Source of the DNA: Ponticaulis koreensis DSM 19734
Lineage (GTDB): Bacteria; Pseudomonadota; Alphaproteobacteria; Caulobacterales; Hyphomonadaceae
Length of the DNA: 64,000 nucleotides
Direction: 5' to 3'
NCBI RefSeq assembly: GCF_000420665.1
Contig: NZ_ATVJ01000001.1
Location: 1,993,588 to 2,057,587 of the forward strand
Position numbers and translations under genes: made by a program. Numbering within the stretch: position 1 is the stretch's first letter; each line of letters begins with the position of its first letter. The notes beneath the pieces are model-generated. The model made no database searches and was not told where the DNA came from. It worked only from the letters and a program-made list of their open reading frames with translations. This document shows, in pieces, positions 54,143 through 62,416 of this stretch.

Positions 54143-55447
54143 CTAGCAGACGTTACGGTTCTGGTTGCTGCCCTGACACCATGCGGCACGGTAGCGGTCA
54201 CGGGTTTGCTGAGATGCTTGCGCCGATGACAAGACAGGCGAAGAGCTCGGCGTCGGACCAGAGTTCGTCGTGTAGCTCGGTGCGCGTGACCCGTATTGCT
54301 GCTGATAGCGTGCAGCGGCAGCGCCAGCCGCGTTTGTATCGCCGCCAAATGTGCCCTCAAGCCCGGTGCCGCGCGCGGATAGCTGTGAATTCACAAATGA
54401 CGAGACCTGTCCGGACGGGAACCAGTAGGCCAGAACATAGAGGTCCTGAGTGTTCAGGGTCGACATCGCACCCGCATTGTTAGCAGCAAGAACGGCGCGG
54501 GATGCGAGGTCCGTAGAGCGGTACTCGTGCACCGCGCGGTTTACGGCATCGGCATAGCGACCAGAGCGGATGAGCCCATCAATATCGCTGTTACGCTGCT
54601 GCTGTTGAGCCTGATAAGCAGCGAGTTCTGCAGCTTGAGTGCGTATCCAGTTCGTCAGATACTGCCCGTACTCACAATGGTTTTGCTGACCACCACGACA
54701 AGCACGTGTGTATGCCTGCGCCGCAAGTTCATACTCTTCGAGCATCATATAGATATAGCCTACATTACCGCAGGATGCTGCGACGCCCTGATTGCAGTTC
54801 AGCTGGTTGTAATAAATGCCGCGCTGCGCATCGAAGCTAGGAGATTCCGGATTTCCGTAAACCGCTTCGGCCATCTGACAGTAGAGACGGTCGTATGCGT
54901 CTGCGCACACACGCTCTGCCATCGGGCCAGCGCGCGAAAAGTCGACATGCCCCGGATGTTCGCCTGCGCGACCGTCATATGCGATCGCTGCGCCGTCCTT
55001 ACATGCTGGAATGTTTCCCGCCTCGCAGCCTTCTTCCATCATATCAAGACCGCGTCCGATGTCGCGGAAGCCAAATTGCGGAAGGACCGCGACGTCATAG
55101 GCATACTGGCAGCCTTCATAATGGCCGACCGAGCAAGCCCGTTCGAAATTATCGAGTGCCGCGCTGCGGTCCTGACGGATATTGCCTTCGCCATAGAGTT
55201 GCCAGCGCCCGACATAGAAACAGCCATCTGGCACACCCAACTCACAGGCGCGTATGAAATACGGAAGGGCGTTTTGCTTGTTATTCGGAGCTATCTCTGC
55301 GCCCGCATAGAAACAGCCTTCAGCATTTCCGGACTGACAGGCTCGAACATTGTTGGCCGACTGGGCTTCAGCCGACGAAAATGCAGGCGCGAGCATCGTC
55401 ATCGCTACGCAGAAGGCCGCGCCAGCTAAATACTTGAATACAGACAT
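54143..55447 (-). CDS. secreted cysteine-rich Sel1-like (Hcp-like) repeat protein
   Basis: 434 residues. Signal ends near AEAQS (29). At least five Sel1/TPR-like units with paired cysteines: RACELGVPDGC, RACSVGHYEGC, EGCEAGNIPAC, LNCNQGVAASC, RACRGGQQNHC, as in Helicobacter Hcp proteins. Such Cys pairs are probably disulfides, which would need the DsbA system. A Gln/Ala-rich linker follows, and a C-terminal domain ends with Cys (NRNVC). Start ATG 55447 with GGGGA upstream. Two palindromes lie just upstream. Role unknown; cell-envelope interaction likely. Confidence 0.82.
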   Translation of the reverse strand: MSVFKYLAGAAFCVAMTMLAPAFSSAEAQSANNVRACQSGNAEGCFYAGAEIAPNNKQNALPYFIRACELGVPDGCFYVGRWQLYGEGNIRQDRSAALDNFERACSVGHYEGCQYAYDVAVLPQFGFRDIGRGLDMMEEGCEAGNIPACKDGAAIAYDGRAGEHPGHVDFSRAGPMAERVCADAYDRLYCQMAEAVYGNPESPSFDAQRGIYYNQLNCNQGVAASCGNVGYIYMMLEEYELAAQAYTRACRGGQQNHCEYGQYLTNWIRTQAAELAAYQAQQQQRNSDIDGLIRSGRYADAVNRAVHEYRSTDLASRAVLAANNAGAMSTLNTQDLYVLAYWFPSGQVSSFVNSQLSARGTGLEGTFGGDTNAAGAAAARYQQQYGSRAPSYTTNSGPTPSSSPVLSSAQASQQTRDRYRAAWCQGSNQNRNVC

Positions 55448-55461
55448 AAAATCCCCAGAAC

Positions 55462-55497
55462 ACATTATCGATAATGTAGACTGCCGGATAATTATCC
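55462..55497. promoter_or_regulatory. paired palindromes upstream of the Sel1-like gene
   Basis: ACATTATCGATAATGT (55462-55477) and GGATAATTATCC (55486-55497) are both perfect palindromes. They share the hexamer GATAAT/ATTATC and their centres are 22 bp apart, about two helical turns. They lie 15-50 nt before the ATG, as expected for operators. GATAAT hexamers recall Fur-type sites, but no regulator can be assigned. Confidence 0.5.
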
Positions 55498-55567
55498 ATT
55501 TTGCGTCCCCTGAACAGGGGAGGGTTGCATTTCCACTGCATTCGCGAAGACGTTGGACGCGGCAGCC

Positions 55568-55600
55568 AAGAAAAAAGCCGCCCGGTAATCCGAACGGCTT
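55568..55600 (-). terminator. rpsD terminator
   Basis: AAGCCG and TTCGG arms fold with CCGGG and CGGCTT around a 4-nt loop, followed on the minus strand by a T-rich tail. It lies just downstream of the rpsD stop. Confidence 0.8.
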
Positions 55601-55624
55601 CTCTGAAATCGATGTTCTGTCTTC

Positions 55625-56242
55625 TTATGAAGAGTAGAATTCGACGACCAGGTTAGGTTCCATTTTCACTGGGTATGGAACGTCAGAAAGCTCAGGAATA
55701 CGAACGAATGTCGATTTCATAGCTTTCGGGTCGAGGTCGATGTACTCAGGAACGTCACGCTCAGCAGAACCGAGAGCTTCCAGAACCAGCGCCATGTTTT
55801 TCGCACGGTCACGCAGTTCAACAACGTCACCCGGCTTCAGACGGTAGGAAGGAATGTTCGTGCGAACGCCGTTTACTTTGACGTGAGCGTGGTTCACGAA
55901 CTGACGCGCTGCGAAGATTGTAGGAACAAACTTGGAGCGGTAGATGAATGCGTCGAGGCGGCACTCGAGGAGACCGATCAGGTTCTCTGCAGTGTTACCC
56001 TTACGACGAGCTGCTTCGTCATAAGTTTTACGGAACTGCTTCTCGGTGATGTCGCCGTAGTAGCCTTTAAGCTTCTGCTTCGCCATCAGCTGTGTACCGA
56101 AGTCCGACATTTTCGAACGACGAGCTGCACCGTGCTGACCCGGGCGAGACTGACGCTTGTTTACTGGAGACTTTGCGCGGCCCCAGATGTTTTCGCCGAC
56201 GCGACGGTCAATTTTGTATTTTGCACTATGTCTGCGGGACAT
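55625..56242 (-). CDS. rpsD: 30S ribosomal protein S4
   Basis: 205 residues. N-terminal [14 protein letters not shown], the S4 domain ([38 protein letters not shown]) and C-terminal VVEFYSS are characteristic. Strong codon bias. AAGGAT upstream. Stand-alone rpsD, away from the alpha operon, is common in alphaproteobacteria. A small stem (GCCAC/GTGGC) in its leader may be structural. Confidence 0.97.
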   Translation of the reverse strand: MSRRHSAKYKIDRRVGENIWGRAKSPVNKRQSRPGQHGAARRSKMSDFGTQLMAKQKLKGYYGDITEKQFRKTYDEAARRKGNTAENLIGLLECRLDAFIYRSKFVPTIFAARQFVNHAHVKVNGVRTNIPSYRLKPGDVVELRDRAKNMALVLEALGSAERDVPEYIDLDPKAMKSTFVRIPELSDVPYPVKMEPNLVVEFYSS

Positions 56243-56393
56243 GGTGTTATCCTTATTACTGACTGGGTCCGGCTTGCCACCCTATGTGGCGAGCGATCTC
56301 AACGGCGGACACCAACCACCCGTCATAGCTCCGCACCCGGGTAAACGGGGCGAAGCGCGCTAAAAGCCTGAACTGGACGTGTTTGTCAACCGC

Positions 56394-56582
56394 CTATTGG
56401 TCGGGTGTTTCGATTGTCTGCGATCCATAGCGGATAATGAAATACAGAACACCGAAAAGCAGGCCGCCAAGCCCCCATTCCACGCCTTGATGAAGTACCA
56501 GCGCTACAAGCGTGAAAATCAGCCCTGCGACGGCTGGAATAGCCCAGATGATCATACTTTTGAGAGTCGGCTTATCGGTCAT
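56394..56582 (-). CDS. small two-helix membrane protein
   Basis: 62 residues from ATG 56582. Two hydrophobic segments (IIWAIPAVAGLIFTLVALVL; GLGGLLFGVLYFIIRYG) separated by a short turn. No domain recognised. Divergent from the DoxX-like gene. Confidence 0.5.
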   Translation of the reverse strand: MTDKPTLKSMIIWAIPAVAGLIFTLVALVLHQGVEWGLGGLLFGVLYFIIRYGSQTIETPDQ

Positions 56583-56698
56583 GTCATTGAAATATGCGAG
56601 GCTTAGTCTGAGAGCAATGGCACGCGAACAGAATGCTGACCTGAAATTCGCTGTATGAGGCGAACAGGTATCGGATTTCAATGCAATTGGAGGAAGAC

Positions 56699-57130
56699 AT
56701 GTTTTCAGAAAAAAGACTTGTAACCATAGAACTAGTTGCCCGAACGCTCATGGCGTTGATTTTGATTACCGCGGGAACTAGCAAATTCTTTAGCGCTGGC
56801 GGGTTCGCAGATTACTATTCAGGTCAGTTTAGCAACGAGGATCTACGTATCACACTGCCTGGTACGTTAACTGGACTGTATCTGAACATTATACCGTTTG
56901 TTGAAGTTGGACTCGGTCTGGCGCTATTGTCCGCTACTTTAAAACCTTGGACTATTTATGCTTGGTACATGTTCATGGGGTCACTTCTGGTGGGGCACTA
57001 CATCCTGCAGGAATGGTCTGAGGTAAATCAGATGCTCGACTATTTCTTTCTGGGTTTCGTCTGTCATTTACTGCCAACATTCTCGATTAGTCGACTTAAA
57101 CAAATCAGTGAAAATCAGTCATCGCGCTGA
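56699..57130 (+). CDS. DoxX/MauE-like membrane protein
   Basis: 143 residues with four membrane helices (VARTLMALILITAGTSKFF; LYLNIIPFVEVGLGLALLS; WYMFMGSLLVGHYIL; FFLGFVCHLLPTF). The TAGTSKFF motif resembles DoxX and MauE families linked to respiratory or thiol redox processes. ATG 56699 has GGAGG at ideal distance. Overlaps the convergent trmJ end by 16 bp. Lower GC than neighbours. Confidence 0.65.
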   Translation: MFSEKRLVTIELVARTLMALILITAGTSKFFSAGGFADYYSGQFSNEDLRITLPGTLTGLYLNIIPFVEVGLGLALLSATLKPWTIYAWYMFMGSLLVGHYILQEWSEVNQMLDYFFLGFVCHLLPTFSISRLKQISENQSSR

Positions 57131-57852
57131 ATGCGGGCTTTGCCGCGACCAAGCGCGAGGGCTTTGATGGCGCCGCGGAATGTACGTGTTTCCTGCGCCG
57201 TCCAACCTGAACGGGTGAACGCGTTTCGAAGGTTCTGAACCATCACGTCTTTCTTCTGTGCAGGAAAGAAGAAGCCAGCGCGGTCGAGCTCGTCTTCGAA
57301 ATGCTCCATCATGCCGATAAGCTCTTTGCGATCAGCTGGCATGTCGACACCAGTGACCTCTTCGGTTGCTTCTGCATCTGCAAACGCATGGGCGAAGACA
57401 CCAACAGCCTGAGCCAGATTGAGGGACGCAAACTCACGGTTCACCGGATAGGTGAGGATAGCATCGCATATAACAACAGCGTCGTTCGGGAGGCCTGATT
57501 TTTCAGCGCCAAACAGAACGCCCGTCTTGCCCGCAGCTTTCATAAGCGCATCAACGCCGGTGCGAGTAGAATGTACCGGCTTTTCCATGCCGCGCTGGCG
57601 GGCGGTGGTCGCGAGCAGAAAGTGGAGATCTGAAACGGCCTCATCCAGCGTCTCGTAAACCGTCGGTATGACGACGCCGCTCTCAAAAGCGCCTGCAGAC
57701 ATGGTATCTGCTGCAGGGTTGGGCCATCCGTCGCGCGGAGCAACAATGCGCAAATCAGACAGGCCGAAATTCCCCATAACGCGCGCCGCAGCGCCGATAT
57801 TTTCGCCCATTTGAGGGCCAACAAGGATGATTGCAGGCGTGTTCTTTGTCAT
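57115..57852 (-). CDS. TrmJ-like tRNA/rRNA 2'-O-methyltransferase (SPOUT)
   Basis: 245 residues from ATG 57852. SPOUT fold: VGPQMGENIGAAARVMGNFG near 10, the knot segment VLFGAEKSGLPNDAV near 112, and ASLNLAQAVGVFAHAF near 140, then an alpha-helical C-terminus. TrmJ methylates position 32 of tRNAs. Starts 1 nt after the EamA stop, so co-transcribed. Confidence 0.9.
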   Translation of the reverse strand: MTKNTPAIILVGPQMGENIGAAARVMGNFGLSDLRIVAPRDGWPNPAADTMSAGAFESGVVIPTVYETLDEAVSDLHFLLATTARQRGMEKPVHSTRTGVDALMKAAGKTGVLFGAEKSGLPNDAVVICDAILTYPVNREFASLNLAQAVGVFAHAFADAEATEEVTGVDMPADRKELIGMMEHFEDELDRAGFFFPAQKKDVMVQNLRNAFTRSGWTAQETRTFRGAIKALALGRGKARIQRDD

Positions 57853-57853
57853 G

Positions 57854-58792
57854 TCAGCCTTTTTCTGCATTCAGCGCGGCTTGTCCAGTTGTTGCCGCCG
57901 GTTTGCCAGTGGTCAGCAAACCAATACCGACCGATGTGAGGATCAGAGCGCCAAGGTGTGGCAGGCCGAAGCTTTCTCCAAGAACGAAGACGGCCAGCAT
58001 GGATGTCGCGACCGGTCCGACATTACCAATGGCGCTTGTCGGGCCTGAGCCGAGGCGGGCAATGGCTTCTGAGAGCATGAAGCTTGGCAGCACGGTGCAG
58101 AAGGTTGCGAGCAGCACGCCATAGGCAATGATCAGCCATGTGAAGTCCGGCATATCGCCACTTATCGCAACGACACTGGAATGCGCCATGATCGTCGCAC
58201 CGGCGGCTGTCATGGCAATGCTGGTGAACAATGCTGACCCGAGTGCCGTGATTACCGGTTTGGCCGCTGTCACGTAGATTGCGAACAGAATGGCCGCGCT
58301 GAATACCAGAAGACTGCCGAAAATGATGTGCTCGCCTTGTTGTGAGAACTCGCGCCCGAACAGAAGAAAAACGCCAGCATAGGAGAGGGCGAGTGCCATG
58401 ATATGCCGGATGGTCAGCGTTTCTTTCAGGAAGATCGCAGCCAGTACCGCGACAATCGTCGGGTAGGTGAAGAGGATTAGCCGTTCCAGCTGTGCAGAGG
58501 TGTATCGCAGCCCCTGAAAATCGAGCCAGGTGCATAAATGGTAGCTCATTATGCCAAGACCCGCAGCGAGCAGTACCGTTTGCAGCTTGGTGCTCGCCAG
58601 ACGCCTTCTGAACGAAAAGAAGCCCACGGCCAGAAAGGCTGGCAGCGAGAAGCCCATACGCAGAAGCATCATCTGTTCCACCGTGCTGCCTTCATCCAGC
58701 GCGAGCTTCAGCACGATCCCTTTCGCGCCAAAGAGGATAGTGCCGATAATAGCAAAGCCGAGGCCGGTCAGACGGTGATGATCATGTCGCAT
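57854..58792 (-). CDS. EamA/DMT-family transporter
   Basis: 312 residues, about 10 membrane helices in two repeats (FAIIGTILFGAKGIVLKLAL; IVAVLAAIFLKETLTIRHIM). EamA proteins export metabolites; substrate unknown. The trmJ ATG follows at once, giving a two-gene operon. Confidence 0.88.
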   Translation of the reverse strand: MRHDHHRLTGLGFAIIGTILFGAKGIVLKLALDEGSTVEQMMLLRMGFSLPAFLAVGFFSFRRRLASTKLQTVLLAAGLGIMSYHLCTWLDFQGLRYTSAQLERLILFTYPTIVAVLAAIFLKETLTIRHIMALALSYAGVFLLFGREFSQQGEHIIFGSLLVFSAAILFAIYVTAAKPVITALGSALFTSIAMTAAGATIMAHSSVVAISGDMPDFTWLIIAYGVLLATFCTVLPSFMLSEAIARLGSGPTSAIGNVGPVATSMLAVFVLGESFGLPHLGALILTSVGIGLLTTGKPAATTGQAALNAEKG

Positions 58793-58819
58793 AGGGGCGA
58801 GGCATTAGGCCTCGGGCTG

Positions 58820-59281
58820 TCAGTTGGCAATGCCGGATGATGGTGAAGTGAACTTATCTGAATCAAGGAGCTGAAACAGGTCATCATTGCTCAAATACTC
58901 GTTCCAGCGGGCCACAACCTGACCGGACTTACCAAACAATATGATCTCGTTGCTTTCCAGATTGCAGCCTTGCTCGCGAGCTTCGCGCTTACGCCCGGTG
59001 AGATTCAGCGACATGACCTGGCTCATCGGGCCGAACGCAGTTGAGACATGCGTGGCTGCGCGTGCCTCGGAGAATTCAGCGACGGTGACCTGCCGCTCTG
59101 CGTAGCCAGCCCAATTGATTGTGCTCAGCTGTGTGTGTGCAAAATCTTCGTCACCGAAGTTGCAAATGACGAGGCGGACCGGATCGTTGGAGAAGTCTCG
59201 TAAAACGGGACCGGCCTTCGGCGCGTCCGAAACGGCGGCGATAGCAATCGTGCCCGCCAGTATGAGTGTTTGAAAAGCCAC
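58820..59281 (-). CDS. DUF4174-like exported protein
   Basis: 153 residues with a GTG start (AGGGAGA upstream) and a weak signal-like N-terminus. The pattern LVICNFGDEDFAHTQLSTI followed later by IILFGKSGQVVARW resembles DUF4174, a thioredoxin-like family lacking the redox cysteines. Low-confidence family match. Confidence 0.55.
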   Translation of the reverse strand: MAFQTLILAGTIAIAAVSDAPKAGPVLRDFSNDPVRLVICNFGDEDFAHTQLSTINWAGYAERQVTVAEFSEARAATHVSTAFGPMSQVMSLNLTGRKREAREQGCNLESNEIILFGKSGQVVARWNEYLSNDDLFQLLDSDKFTSPSSGIAN

Positions 59282-59360
59282 CTGAAATCGTCTCCCTGAC
59301 CGGACGCTAACCCAGCATGCCGGAGCATAACAGGTGGCTGATCATTAAATCTCGCGTCTG

Positions 59361-60143
59361 TTACGCGTTACGTGCCAGCTGGCCGCCATCTACGCGGATC
59401 GCAACACCGTTCATAAAGGAAGACGCTGGCAGCACACAGTTAAGCGTGATGTTCGCGACTTCTTCAGGATAGCCATAGCGGCGCAGCGGAACGCGGCGCT
59501 TAGCGAAGATCGTTTTGTGATCGTCCTGAATGCCTTCGGTGATACCTGTGTGGATCGGGCCCGGGCAGACTGCATTCACAGTGATGCCTTTCGCACTGAG
59601 TTCGACGGCCATAGCTTTGGTGAGGCCGATAACGCCGTGCTTCGCCGCAACATAAGGCGAGTTCAGTGCGGTCGCGCCGAGGCCTTCAGTCGAGGCGATG
59701 TTTACAACGCGGCCTTCGCCGGATTTGACGAGATATGGCAGTGCTGCGCGAACCATACGCTGGTGCGCTGTCAGCATGACATTGATGGACCGGTTCCAGA
59801 CTTCATCATACTCGTCTGCTTCGAACGGTACGAGATGGGCGAAACCTGCATTATTTACCACGATATCGAGGCCACCAAAGCGTTCCACAGTCGCGGCAAC
59901 CGTCGTTTTTATGGCACCATGGTCGCCAACATCAAGGGCAAGGCCAAACACATGATCAATGCCAGCGGCTTTGATCTCTTCAACGACGATGTCGACTTTT
60001 TCCTGAGACAGGTCGGTGACGACAACGTTTGCGCCTTCACGTGCGAAGAGGTGCGCGGTGGCGCGGCCCATGCCTGATGCAGCGCCTGTAACGATTGCTG
60101 TTTTGCCTTTGATGGACCGGCTGAGTTCGCGATACGGCTCCAT
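59361..60143 (-). CDS. SDR-family oxidoreductase
   Basis: 260 residues. Nucleotide motif [17 protein letters not shown] near 17, NNAG near 96, catalytic Ser in NIASTEG near 147 and YVAAKHG near 162. Asp at the end of the second strand (VVVTDLSQ) favours NAD over NADP. AGGGGAGA before the ATG. Substrate unknown. Confidence 0.88.
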   Translation of the reverse strand: MEPYRELSRSIKGKTAIVTGAASGMGRATAHLFAREGANVVVTDLSQEKVDIVVEEIKAAGIDHVFGLALDVGDHGAIKTTVAATVERFGGLDIVVNNAGFAHLVPFEADEYDEVWNRSINVMLTAHQRMVRAALPYLVKSGEGRVVNIASTEGLGATALNSPYVAAKHGVIGLTKAMAVELSAKGITVNAVCPGPIHTGITEGIQDDHKTIFAKRRVPLRRYGYPEEVANITLNCVLPASSFMNGVAIRVDGGQLARNA

Positions 60144-60251
60144 GATTGTCTCCCCTGAGCTTGCTGTTTAGTTGCGAACCTTATCCGTGAGTTCCTGCGC
60201 AATTGGCAAGAGAGGAGTGAATTAATGTCTGATTTGAGCCAAGCGCTCCTA

Positions 60252-61214
60252 TCAGCAGTGCTGGGAGAACAGCTCTGCGGCGCGGATTGCGGCGTCATGA
60301 AGGGCGAGAAGATCATTGCGCTCATCATCAGAGGCCTCCTGTAGGATATCCGGCGGGGGATCTGGCGATTTGATCGGGACGGGATGCCACGGGGTGTCAT
60401 CCCGGATGCGATGCAGTATGAAATGATGCCTCGCTGATCCGGGATCTGACCAAGGGGGAGTGCGTGCGTCAGGTCCCGTGTTTGCGGGGCGTAACGTTGT
60501 TCCGCACTGCGCACGGGATGACATCCGAGCCAGCCAGATGCCGGCAATGCGGCCGGCGCGGGCGTCGATTTCCTCGATCAGCGTGCCGAGGCGCTCCATG
60601 CGGGCAATCAACCTGTCGCAGGTATAGATGGTGTCGTTGCCGGGGCGCTCCCCTCTCCTCTGAGGAGAGGGGCCGGGGGTGAGGCGAGAAGATGTTTTTT
60701 CGGCCCTCATCCCAAACCCTTCTCCCAACCCGGGAGAAGGGCTTTCCGGCAGCGATATCCGAAAGGCCGGGAGCTTCTGATCATAGAGCGGTAAACCGCG
60801 CAGCACGAAATGAGGGTGAGCTTCTTTGTTTTGTTCTCGCGAACGATGTTCGCATAGAACGCGCTCAGGGCTGTTCTCGTTTCCACCGAACCTGTCGTCC
60901 CGAGTTCGCGATGGGGCACGCTCAAAGCTGTTTCCGAGCACAGAAGACAAACCATCCTTCACCAGACCTGATCTAAGCCGGGCATAGGCCATCCAGATGA
61001 TGAGACAGCGAATGAGATGCTCAGCGTGCTCAATCAGGCGTCTGAAACGGCGCTCATCCCACCGAAAGAAGCTGGCGGGAAAACCTGTTTGCGTTGTCGA
61101 ACTATCGGGAAGCGCCCATTGAAATGGAAACCCAGAGAGCCGGGCGATATAGCTCGCCGCGCGTGATTTATACGCGTAAAATTCTTCGGGAATATCCAGC
61201 TCAGGCTCGTTCAT
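60252..61214 (-). CDS. chimeric ORF with several in-frame palindromic repeats
   Basis: A 320-residue frame. The N-terminal 80 residues (EEFYAYKSRAASYIARL; RLIEHAEHLIRCLIIWMAYARL), a middle stretch (TCDRLIARMERLGTLIEEIDARAGRIAG) and the tail (DILQEASDDERNDLLALHDA) look like a true protein. Between them lie segments typical of translated intergenic repeats: SPSPGLGEGFG, LTPGPSPQRRGE, RAQCGTTLRPANTG. No known family. Either a small gene invaded by repeats that happen to stay open, or a gene remnant. Confidence 0.5.
   Translation of the reverse strand: MNEPELDIPEEFYAYKSRAASYIARLSGFPFQWALPDSSTTQTGFPASFFRWDERRFRRLIEHAEHLIRCLIIWMAYARLRSGLVKDGLSSVLGNSFERAPSRTRDDRFGGNENSPERVLCEHRSREQNKEAHPHFVLRGLPLYDQKLPAFRISLPESPSPGLGEGFGMRAEKTSSRLTPGPSPQRRGERPGNDTIYTCDRLIARMERLGTLIEEIDARAGRIAGIWLARMSSRAQCGTTLRPANTGPDARTPPWSDPGSARHHFILHRIRDDTPWHPVPIKSPDPPPDILQEASDDERNDLLALHDAAIRAAELFSQHC
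60397..60522. repeat. inverted-repeat element within the chimeric ORF
   Basis: Two nested pairs: ATCCCGGAT (60399-60407) with ATCCGGGAT (60437-60445), and TCCCGTG (60474-60480) with CACGGGA (60512-60518), each extended by TCA/TGA-type flanks. The composition is that of dispersed intergenic repeats rather than coding DNA. Confidence 0.55.
60650..60672. repeat. palindromic repeat A in the chimeric ORF
   Basis: CCCCTCTCCTC (60650-60660) pairs perfectly with GAGGAGAGGGG (60662-60672). Followed by a GGGGGTGAGG tail, it resembles dispersed palindromes whose translation gives LTPGPSP. Confidence 0.7.
60717..60741. repeat. palindromic repeat B in the chimeric ORF
   Basis: CCCTTCTCCC (60717-60726) pairs with GGGAGAAGGG (60732-60741), 5-nt loop. 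It lies 44 nt from repeat A, which suggests one composite element. Confidence 0.7.
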
Positions 61215-61390
61215 TTCTTTAGCTTAAGGTGGGAATTCACGAGGTTGATAAGGTTTTGATGCGCAGGCTTACGACATGGCGACATACAGCACCATCGATG
61301 CGATTGGCTGTGTTCACTTAGCTGTACAGTCGTTTGAAATCAGGAGTGAAATCTCTTTGCGGGGTATGAATTCATCGATATGCTGGGTTT

Positions 61391-62362
61391 ATGAGGCAAG
61401 AAAAAAGATATTCAAGGTTGTTGAGCAAGTCGCGTGGAAAACCACTTATCAGCGCAACACTATGTCTGTTTCTGGTCGCTTTAAGTTTTGCGGTGATCGG
61501 CCGGATCATCAGTATCCATATCATTATGCACGAAATGTGCGATCCGCTCATATTTACGGGCCGGCTGCCGGATCAGGATATTTCCGGCATTGAGTGGTTT
61601 TTGATTGTCGGCGGGCTTCTTCTCATTGCACAGCTGATGGTTATGTTGGGCGGTATTCTGGATAAGCGTTTCGGTTGGGTGGATTTCAGCCTCGGAACGG
61701 TGAACGTGCTATTGGCTCTGTTCTTCGTCGCGCACTGGCTGACCCTTTGGTCGTATTATAGTCCGCAGCATCCGGCATCCCGATTTGTCGACTCAGTGTT
61801 GCTGAGTAATCCGCTCATGCGAGCGAGGATGATCTATTTAGGACCGGCCGAATACCGATCTCCGGCCAACGACCCGAATTGGGAAGTTTATGAGCCTATG
61901 CGCTATTCTGCGGGGTCGGCAGACCTCGCGATTGATGCGCCATCAGTGTATCAGCATCGCGCGTCTGGTGTGTTGGCGTCGCGTGAGATCGTTTTTCAGT
62001 GTTTACCGGCGCACATTCAAATTTCAAATGCAGAGCGCTTGATCGAAATGGGCAACGTTACTGGCGGCGAGAACCTTATCCTGAATGCAGGCCCCCAGTA
62101 TGACTGGGTCTATCGGGACACTGAATGGCGGATCGTACATGTTTATGCGCATTCAGGCACGCCAGCCGGTGCCGCGCTTCTTGAAGAATACCGCCAAAAC
62201 CCTTCGCCGATAGATGCTGATGAGTTCTTTGATTTGCTAGCTGCAGAGCAAGAAGAACCAGATGGCGAACCGAAGCCCGAAATGACGTTCGAAGAATTTG
62301 TCGACGCTTATATGGCCGAGATGGAGCGCAAAGCGGAACGGCGCGAACTACGGGCGAATTAG
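61391..62362 (+). CDS. membrane protein with acidic C-terminus, unknown
   Basis: 323 residues. Three hydrophobic segments at about 20-40, 67-90 and 97-118 (LCLFLVALSFAVIGRIISIH; EWFLIVGGLLLIAQLMVML; SLGTVNVLLALFFVAHWLTL). The rest is soluble, acidic, and ends in a charged helix (MTFEEFVDAYMAEMERKAER). The start is not secure, as no good ribosome site is seen. No family recognised. Confidence 0.6.
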   Translation: MRQEKRYSRLLSKSRGKPLISATLCLFLVALSFAVIGRIISIHIIMHEMCDPLIFTGRLPDQDISGIEWFLIVGGLLLIAQLMVMLGGILDKRFGWVDFSLGTVNVLLALFFVAHWLTLWSYYSPQHPASRFVDSVLLSNPLMRARMIYLGPAEYRSPANDPNWEVYEPMRYSAGSADLAIDAPSVYQHRASGVLASREIVFQCLPAHIQISNAERLIEMGNVTGGENLILNAGPQYDWVYRDTEWRIVHVYAHSGTPAGAALLEEYRQNPSPIDADEFFDLLAAEQEEPDGEPKPEMTFEEFVDAYMAEMERKAERRELRAN

Positions 62363-62372
62363 TAAGGCGCTT

Positions 62373-62408
62373 AGCAGTCCCCGCCAGCGCAAGGGGCTGC
62401 TATCTTTT
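62373..62408 (+). terminator. terminator after the membrane protein gene
   Basis: AGCAGTCCCC (62373-62382) pairs, with one bulged T, with GGGGCTGCT (62393-62401), followed by a T-rich run. Confidence 0.65.
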
Positions 62409-62416
62409 CGATCAGC

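Noticed and set aside
54527-55429. 300-codon plus-strand ORF antisense to the Sel1-like gene
   Set aside because: Shadow; the minus strand has regular Sel1 repeats and a signal peptide.
60397-60760. possible CRISPR-like repeats near 60.4-60.8 kb
   Set aside because: The elements are different palindromes, not evenly spaced identical repeats with unique spacers.
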